Source: Aureibacter tunicatorum (lineage in GTDB: Bacteria > Bacteroidota > Bacteroidia > Cytophagales > Cyclobacteriaceae). Taken from it: a stretch of DNA of 64,000 nt. Below are positions 59,053 through 64,000 of the stretch, piece after piece. Each line of letters starts with the position of its first letter. The first letter of the stretch is position 1. Where the stretch lies: assembly GCF_036492635.1 (NCBI RefSeq), contig NZ_AP025305.1:2170001-2234000 (forward strand), read 5' to 3'. The notes below the pieces were generated by a model. That model had not been told where the DNA came from and ran no database searches. It was given only the letters and a program-made list of their open reading frames with translations. Position numbers and translations under genes: made by a program.

Positions 59053-60468
59053 ATGGATAAGGTAAATGTTAATCAAGAGCAGATTTTTGGCCACCCAAAA
59101 GGATTGTTTGTCCTATTTTTTACTGAAATGTGGGAAAGGTTCAGCTACTATGGAATGAGGGCTATATTGGTTCTTTTTTTAGTAGCTAAGAGCGAAGATG
59201 GAGGCATGGGTTGGGATAAGCCGGAAGCATTGATTTTATATGGTGTTTATACCGCGCTTGTGTATGTGATGGCCATTCCTGGGGGGATTTTAGCTGATAG
59301 GTATTTGGGACAAAAGAAGTCTGTGTTGCTGGGAGCTGTATTGCTTGTGATTGGACCGCTATTTTTAACTTTGGAAGGCTTTGTCCCCTCGACGCTTCAG
59401 GCAACATTCTTTTTTACAGGCTTAGGGATTATAATCCTTGGGGTAGGAGCTTTGAAACCTAATATTTCTACGATGGTTGGTTCTTTGTATCACCCGAAGG
59501 ATAATCGAAGGGATATGGGGTTCACGATTTTTTATATTGGAATAAATTTAGGAGCATTTCTGTCTGGGTTGATTGTGGCATCTGTCGCCGCTAATTTTGG
59601 ATGGCATTTCGGTTTTGGAGTTTCAGCTATTGGAATGATTCTCGGTTTGATAGTTTACACTTCTGGGCAAAAGTATTTGGAAGGCGTTGATGTGAAAGTG
59701 AATGAAGAAAATAAACAGCTGAAAAATAGTTCATCCAGTCAAGCTTTGTCAAAAAAAGAAAAAGATCGATTAGTTGTGCTCTCGATTTCATTTTTGGTAG
59801 TGATTGTATTTTGGGGCGCTTTTGAGCAAGCAGGAGGTTTGATGAATATTTACGCTCAAGAAAAGGTGAACAGATTTGTCGGGGATTTTGAAATTCCGGC
59901 AGGTTGGTTTCAATCCGTTAATTCGCTTTACATTATGATTTTTGGAACCTTGGTTGCCGCATTTTGGGTAAGGTGGGGTAAAATGGGAAGGGAAAGCAGC
60001 TCTTTGTTTAAAATGGCTGTCGGTACCATAATCATGGGACTTGGTTTTTTGTTCATGATTGGAGCTACTCATCAATTAGTCTATGACGCTCAAGGCGAGA
60101 TTGTGCAAAAAGCGAGCATGATGTGGTTGTTTGGAGCTTATTTTTTGCATACGATTGGAGAGCTTTGTCTTTCTCCGGTTGCTTTGTCATTTGTAACAAG
60201 ATTGGCTCCTGCCAAGTACACATCCATGGTTATGGGCGTGTTTTTCGCCATGACCGGTTTTGGAAATTTACTAGCAGGTTCTTTGGGAGCATTGTCGGCA
60301 AGTTTGGGGGATGAGGAAATTTTTAAGCTTATAGTGATTGTTTCAGTGGGTGTTGGAGTCGTATTATTGGCTTTTTTAAGTAAACTTAAGAAGTTGACTC
60401 ATGGTGCGGACAATGAATCCTCTTATCCAAGTAAAGATTTGGAGGGAGAATTGGATTTGCAACAATAA
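59053..60468 (+). CDS. Peptide MFS transporter (POT/PTR family)
   Basis: A 471-aa protein with 12–14 helices and the POT signatures: FTEMWERFSYYGMRAILVLF (ExxERFxYYG) in helix 1, IPGGILADRYLGQKKSVLLG, and GFTIFYIGINLGAFLSGL (the PTR2 signature). An FWGAFEQAGGLMNIYA segment replaces the typical FWxxFEQ motif nearly exactly. It imports di- and tripeptides with protons. The gene stands alone between the rhomboid and siaB-like genes. Confidence 0.94.
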   Translation: MDKVNVNQEQIFGHPKGLFVLFFTEMWERFSYYGMRAILVLFLVAKSEDGGMGWDKPEALILYGVYTALVYVMAIPGGILADRYLGQKKSVLLGAVLLVIGPLFLTLEGFVPSTLQATFFFTGLGIIILGVGALKPNISTMVGSLYHPKDNRRDMGFTIFYIGINLGAFLSGLIVASVAANFGWHFGFGVSAIGMILGLIVYTSGQKYLEGVDVKVNEENKQLKNSSSSQALSKKEKDRLVVLSISFLVVIVFWGAFEQAGGLMNIYAQEKVNRFVGDFEIPAGWFQSVNSLYIMIFGTLVAAFWVRWGKMGRESSSLFKMAVGTIIMGLGFLFMIGATHQLVYDAQGEIVQKASMMWLFGAYFLHTIGELCLSPVALSFVTRLAPAKYTSMVMGVFFAMTGFGNLLAGSLGALSASLGDEEIFKLIVIVSVGVGVVLLAFLSKLKKLTHGADNESSYPSKDLEGELDLQQ

Positions 60469-60530
60469 TTTATAATTATATTGTGTTTTTAATTTGTAAA
60501 TGATAGATTAGCAACTTTAAAGTGGTTGTT

Positions 60531-61064
60531 ATGATTGAGAATACTGTGCAAAATTTTGATATGCGGAGTCAACATTTTTTGAGCTGTAGTGGCAACGTCA
60601 ATGAAAACTCATTAGACGATATCATCAATGAGATAGATGAAAGTATCTCTAGCGAGTCTGTGGATAGAAAATTTGGGAAGAAAATCTTCAGGATTTCAGT
60701 TGAACTCTTGCAAAATATTTTCCAACATACGGATTATAATTTGTTGGATGATTCGAATAAGAATTATTATTTCAACATCATCAAGACAGGCGATCAGTCT
60801 TTTGAAATCAAGTCCAAGAACTTGGTTAGCAAGAGCGAGGCAGAAAGATTGTCCAAAAAATTGGAGATCGCGAACAAATTGGATGTAAATCAGCTCAACG
60901 AAGCTTACAGGCTTAAATTGAATTTTGGAAAATTCGAAGGTTCAGGAGGTGCTGGATTGGGAATATTGGATATTTTGCGCAAGTCCTCGCAAAAAATCAA
61001 TTTTCAATTCGAAGAATATGACCAAGCTTGTTTATTTTTGGTATTAAGAGTTAAGGTAAATTAA
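60531..61064 (+). CDS. siaB: SiaB-family protein kinase (DUF6272)
   Basis: The frame opens with GTG at 60522, but the ATG at 60531 is more likely, giving 177 aa. The protein has a histidine-kinase-like ATPase fold: an N-box region ISVELLQNIFQHTDYN and a late GSGGAGLGILDILRKSS G-box. SiaB kinases phosphorylate the small protein SiaC on threonine; in Pseudomonas this SiaABCD switch controls a diguanylate cyclase and aggregation. The SiaC-like gene follows after 6 nt. The phosphatase SiaA and the cyclase SiaD are not in the window. Confidence 0.87.
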   Translation: MIENTVQNFDMRSQHFLSCSGNVNENSLDDIINEIDESISSESVDRKFGKKIFRISVELLQNIFQHTDYNLLDDSNKNYYFNIIKTGDQSFEIKSKNLVSKSEAERLSKKLEIANKLDVNQLNEAYRLKLNFGKFEGSGGAGLGILDILRKSSQKINFQFEEYDQACLFLVLRVKVN

Positions 61065-61070
61065 GGATAA

Positions 61071-61460
61071 ATGATGAGTAATTTTTATTTGAAATCAACA
61101 CCAAAAACACCTTACATTAATTTTGAAGGGGATACGGGGGACTTCAGACTAGCGGGTAGATCTATACCCGAGAATTCGATAGAGTATTACAGGCCTTTGA
61201 TGGAATGGTTGGAGAGTTATATCGACCATCCGGCAAAAGAAATTAATATTGAAGCTAGGTTTGAATATTTCAATACAAGTTCGTCTAAATGTTTGGTTGA
61301 GATGTTTAGACTTTTTGAAAGAATTCATAAAGATGGAAAATCTTCTGTGTATATGAAATGGTATTATGAGGAAGATGACGAGGATATGATGGATTCTGGC
61401 GAGGATTTTAGTTTGATCTTTGGTTTTCCTGTTGAGATAATACAGGATACCGAGGTGTGA
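61071..61460 (+). CDS. siaC: SiaC-like regulator (DUF1987)
   Basis: A 129-aa protein matching SiaC/DUF1987: YLKSTPKTPYINFEGDTGDFRLAGRSIPENS, ending in the IPENS hallmark, then FYRPLMEWLESYI-like helices and FEYFNTSSSKCLVEMFRLFE with the threonine that is phosphorylated in SiaC (within NTSSSK). It is an anti-sigma-antagonist-like fold without the usual STAS serine. The gene comes 6 nt after the SiaB-like kinase, forming a kinase–target pair. The first of two ATGs was chosen. Confidence 0.9.
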   Translation: MMSNFYLKSTPKTPYINFEGDTGDFRLAGRSIPENSIEYYRPLMEWLESYIDHPAKEINIEARFEYFNTSSSKCLVEMFRLFERIHKDGKSSVYMKWYYEEDDEDMMDSGEDFSLIFGFPVEIIQDTEV

Positions 61461-61485
61461 TTTGATAAGTATTAATAATTGGGAG

Positions 61486-62331
61486 ATGAAGGTGAGGACA
61501 GGATTTATTGCTGTAGTGCTAATCGCATTATTTTGTTTGAAAGGTTATGGACAGGATTTGCCAAGGTTGAGTCCCTTGTGCAAAATGTCTCAAAAGATAG
61601 GTTTGACAGAGATAAGCCTTGAATATTCAAGACCAAGCACCAAGGGAAGAGAGATTTTTGGAGGCCTTGTGCCATACAATCAAGTATGGAGAGCGGGAGC
61701 CAATGCATGCACAAAAGTCACTTTTTCGACGGATGTGGTTATCAATGGCAAGGAATTGCCTAAAGGAACGTACGGGTTATTTGTTATTCCTAACAAAGAT
61801 AGTTGGAAAGTATCGTTCAATAGCAATTTTGACCAATGGGGATCGACAGATTATGATTCAGAGTTGGATGTGTTGGCTACAGTAGTCAAGCCTGAGACAA
61901 CTGAATATACAGAGACTTTTACGTTTGAAGTTAGTGATATAAAGTCAGAAACTGCGGATTTGACTCTTAAATGGGCTGATACGAAAGTGAATATTCCTAT
62001 TAGCGTTCCTGTCTTAGCGATGGCCGATGAGAATATCAAAGAGAAGTTAGAAGAAATTCAGAACCCTTATTTTACTTATTTTAATATCGCTAGATATTAT
62101 TTGGGAGTTCACGAAAATAAGAAAGGCTTGGAATATGCAAAAATGGCTGCTGAAACATCTGGCAAATATTGGGTGTTGAAATTGCTTTCTGAAGCATATG
62201 CAGCCAATTTAGATTATAAACTTGCGGTGAAAGAAGGCAAGAAAGCACTGTCAGCTGCGAAAAAAGCCGGTGACTCGAATTATACGATTGCTATTGAGCG
62301 TAATATTAACGCTTGGTCTCAGAGAAGATAA
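61486..62331 (+). CDS. Secreted DUF2911 protein
   Basis: The frame opens at a TTG (61462), but the ATG at 61486 (MKVRTGFIAVVLIALFCLKGYGQ) gives a normal signal peptide; the protein is then 281 aa. DUF2911 covers most of the mature part, with the family pattern EISLEYSRPSTKGREIFGG, LVPYNQVWRAGANACTKVTF and ELPKGTYGLFVIP. The last ~80 residues are helical and TPR-like (YAKMAAETSGKYWVLKLLSEA, AVKEGKKALSAAKKAG). The domain is frequent in Bacteroidota and has no known activity. It follows siaC by 25 nt and could share its transcript. Confidence 0.9.
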   Translation: MKVRTGFIAVVLIALFCLKGYGQDLPRLSPLCKMSQKIGLTEISLEYSRPSTKGREIFGGLVPYNQVWRAGANACTKVTFSTDVVINGKELPKGTYGLFVIPNKDSWKVSFNSNFDQWGSTDYDSELDVLATVVKPETTEYTETFTFEVSDIKSETADLTLKWADTKVNIPISVPVLAMADENIKEKLEEIQNPYFTYFNIARYYLGVHENKKGLEYAKMAAETSGKYWVLKLLSEAYAANLDYKLAVKEGKKALSAAKKAGDSNYTIAIERNINAWSQRR

Positions 62332-62339
62332 TGTTTATA

Positions 62340-62374
62340 GATCAGAATGAAATCAATTCTGATCTTATTTTTTT
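62340..62374 (+). terminator. Rho-independent terminator after the DUF2911 gene
   Basis: GATCAGAAT pairs with ATTCTGATC around a 7-nt loop and is followed by TTATTTTTTT. It ends the siaB–siaC–DUF2911 transcript. Confidence 0.88.
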
Positions 62375-62507
62375 ATTCAAATTCAAGATTTTTTGATTTC
62401 ATGCTGATTGGTTGATGTTGTTTTCAGTTATTGGATGAATTAATTGATTACTGGTAAAACTAATACATCACATTATTTTTCGTTAGCAAGAAAGTTGATT
62501 AATAGAC

Positions 62508-63092
62508 ATGAAGGAGAATTTCGAGGTGAAGAACAAACCGCATAAGCATTTTAAAATTTACAAACCTTATGGCTATCTGAGCCAATTTGTTCCAGAGACT
62601 AGAAAAAACAAGAAGCTTCTCGGAGAATTACACGATTTCCCTGACAATACCATGGCAGTTGGAAGGTTGGATCATGATTCGGAAGGTTTGTTGTTGCTTA
62701 CTACAGATGGCATGTTTAGCTTTGATTTAAGACAGAAGCATGTTGAGAAGGAATATTATGTGCAAGTTGATGGTTTGATAGACGACAAAGCTATTGAGCT
62801 GATGCAAAAAGGCGTGGAAATTGGCGTAAAAGGAAAAAAGTACACAACCCTTCCCTCCAAAGTGCGCATGTTGGACAAAGAGCCTGAATTGCCTTCAAGA
62901 GGAAGAAATATACGTGATTCAAGGCATGGTCCGACTAGCTGGATCTCTGTGGTTGTAACCGAAGGGAAAAACAGGCAAGTTAGAAAAATGACGGCCGCGG
63001 TAGGGTTTCCTACTTTGAGATTGGTTAGGGTTAGAGTAGGTGATTTTGTTCTTGGACAAATGGATGTGGGAGAAGTTATAGAAATTGCATAG
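62508..63092 (+). CDS. rRNA large-subunit pseudouridine synthase, RluE/RsuA family
   Basis: A 194-aa enzyme of the RsuA/RluB/RluE/RluF branch. The fold starts with FKIYKPYGYLSQF, and the catalytic Asp is in AVGRLDHDSEGLLLLTTDG. EKEYYVQVDG and the ending TEGKNRQVRKMTAAVGFPTLRL-type motif (GKNRQVRKM) are typical. There is no N-terminal S4 domain, as in RluE, which modifies U2457 of 23S rRNA in E. coli. The target site here is assumed by similarity. Confidence 0.92.
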   Translation: MKENFEVKNKPHKHFKIYKPYGYLSQFVPETRKNKKLLGELHDFPDNTMAVGRLDHDSEGLLLLTTDGMFSFDLRQKHVEKEYYVQVDGLIDDKAIELMQKGVEIGVKGKKYTTLPSKVRMLDKEPELPSRGRNIRDSRHGPTSWISVVVTEGKNRQVRKMTAAVGFPTLRLVRVRVGDFVLGQMDVGEVIEIA

Positions 63093-63237
63093 TTTTTATT
63101 GCAGATGTCATGCTTCGGATAATATAAGTACTCTCTTTTTTGAAATTTCATTTGTTTTTTGAATATAATTCCTTTAATGCTTTTAATTTTAGAAAAATAA
63201 GTATATACTGGAATCGCATTCAAACTTATTGAAGAAT

Positions 63238-63624
63238 ATGGTAACAGAAGTGACAAATGGCATTAGAGTGTCGGTGAGGCAAAAGTACCAGCCAGACTAT
63301 TCGAATCCTTTTCAGGCTCATTATGTGTTTACATATAAAATTTCTATCGAGAACTTGACAGACTATACTATACAATTGAAATCTCGTGTTTGGAATATTC
63401 ATGATGGAAATGGCAGTTATAGAGAAGTGGTAGGAGAAGGAGTAGTAGGGCAGCAACCGGTTTTAGAACCTGGGGAAAGCCATGATTATGTGTCAGGGTG
63501 TAATTTCAAATCTGGTATTGGCAAGATGTATGGCAAATACATGTTTGAGAAAATCATGACAGGGGAGGAGTTCGAAGTGAATATTCCGGAATTCACATTA
63601 TGCGTGCCATTTAAACTGAATTAA
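63238..63624 (+). CDS. apaG: ApaG-domain protein
   Basis: The frame is open from a TTG at 63229, but the ATG at 63238 gives the usual 128-aa ApaG. The single domain has an immunoglobulin-like fold: GIRVSVRQKYQPDYSNPFQAHY, FTYKISIENLTDYTIQL, LKSRVWNIHDGNG, the GEGVVGQQPVLEPGESHDYVSG signature and EFEVNIPEFTLCVPF. ApaG was linked to Co2+/Mg2+ efflux in enterics by mutant phenotype; its molecular role is unclear. It stands alone. Confidence 0.93.
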   Translation: MVTEVTNGIRVSVRQKYQPDYSNPFQAHYVFTYKISIENLTDYTIQLKSRVWNIHDGNGSYREVVGEGVVGQQPVLEPGESHDYVSGCNFKSGIGKMYGKYMFEKIMTGEEFEVNIPEFTLCVPFKLN

Positions 63625-63930
63625 TAATAATCGGAAGATTTGTTTTTTGTTATTTCATTGCTGTTTAATAAATAGCAACTTTTTCATTATACAGAAATTC
63701 TTATTAATAATTTATTCTATAATTAATCCATTAATCAGGCGGAGTTTGTTCCGATTTTTTTTATTTTGGCAGGATTGAATGCCTTAAGGGAATAAACAGA
63801 CTACTCTTTCGTTTTAGGAATATTATACACCCTTTAAGTATTAACATCGAATCATTATTAAGGCTTTCTTAACAAGGCTTTAAAATAAAAATATTTATCT
63901 TATTTTTGTGGGAAACATAAAACAACGAAA
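63625..63930. other. Intergenic region with weak terminator and promoter
   Basis: This 306-bp AT-rich stretch has no gene. A weak hairpin (TTGCT/AGCAA, 63658–63678) followed by CTTTTT could end apaG. Near the right end TATTTTTG (63901–63908) fits the Bacteroidota -7 element TAnnTTTG and is 22 nt before the next start. Confidence 0.5.
63901..63908 (+). promoter_or_regulatory. Putative -7 promoter element (TAnnTTTG)
   Basis: TATTTTTG matches the Bacteroidota -7 consensus and is 22 nt upstream of the ATG at 63931. No clear TTTG/TTG -33 element is seen; TTAACA further upstream is a weak candidate. Confidence 0.4.
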
Positions 63931-64000
63931 ATGTCACTAAAAGAAGAGCACGAAGCGAATATCATTGAAAGCAAAAAAAACAACAAGAAGAATTTTATAA
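63931..64000 (+). CDS. Start of an unknown protein (cut by window end)
   Basis: An ATG at 63931 opens a frame that stays open to the edge (MSLKEEHEANIIESKKNNKK, then NFI). Only 23 residues are visible; they are charged and Lys/Glu/Asn-rich. The start is supported by a plausible -7 promoter element at 63901. The family cannot be guessed. Confidence 0.5.
   Translation, partial: MSLKEEHEANIIESKKNNKKNFI

Noticed and set aside
61500-62331. DUF2911 protein as part of the SiaB/SiaC switch
   Set aside because: It is close enough to be co-transcribed, but it is exported while SiaB and SiaC are cytoplasmic, so a direct role is not supported.

Overview
The window is about 64 kb of AT-rich chromosome from a member of the Bacteroidota, most likely a marine Cytophagales or Flammeovirgaceae-like bacterium. 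Supporting signs are two secreted enzymes with type IX secretion (Por) C-terminal sorting domains, the gliding gene gldC, an ftsX–DUF3098 pair, a menaquinone-type menE, a Bacteroidota promoter (TTTG-N20-TAnnTTTG) before the acetate-transporter gene, and weak or absent Shine-Dalgarno sequences in most genes. The genus assignment is inference. I saw no rRNA, tRNA, CRISPR array or intact insertion sequence.

Layout. 1–7 kb: ftsX with DUF3098, an ECF sigma/anti-sigma pair, a Cys-rich DUF5685 protein, and two YceI-like proteins around an outer-membrane barrel. 7.5–17.9 kb: a co-directional accessory cluster with two giant cytoplasmic leucine-rich-repeat (LRR) proteins followed by homologues of the uncharacterised Salmonella STM4015 (LRR), STM4014 (ATP-grasp), STM4013 (alkaline-phosphatase-superfamily hydrolase), STM4012 (HemN-like radical SAM) and STM4011 (SPASM-like radical SAM), plus one unknown protein. 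18–19 kb: two copies, one intact and one deleted, of a small inverted-repeat element carrying a DUF559 nuclease. 19–26.6 kb: a gene fragment and an LRR lipoprotein on the plus strand, facing a minus-strand operon of small lipoprotein, zincin-VWA protein, MoxR AAA+ ATPase, a 926-aa LRR protein with a BRCT-like segment, and a small membrane protein. 26.7–33.6 kb: a membrane protein, a LytTR two-component system, a MotA/TolQ-like protein, a secreted endonuclease I and an unknown Lys-tract protein. 33.7–64 kb: a secreted M43 metalloprotease, then mostly housekeeping genes (mnmA, gldC, menE, pfkA, miaA, dgkA, bcp, transporters, a peptidase M23, a histone deacetylase-like enzyme, a rhomboid, SiaB/SiaC-like regulators, an rRNA pseudouridine synthase and apaG).

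The most interesting part is 7.4–26.7 kb. The giant LRR proteins of the radical-SAM cluster and of the MoxR/VWA operon share an architecture: LRRs, a BRCT-like segment and a helical repeat. Each cluster's first gene is preceded, at 56–57 nt, by the same TCCCTGAAAACAGGG palindromic element. This suggests that two gene sets usually treated separately form one co-regulated system here. Its biochemical output is unknown; a radical-SAM/ATP-grasp modification controlled by an AAA+/VWA machine is a hypothesis only.
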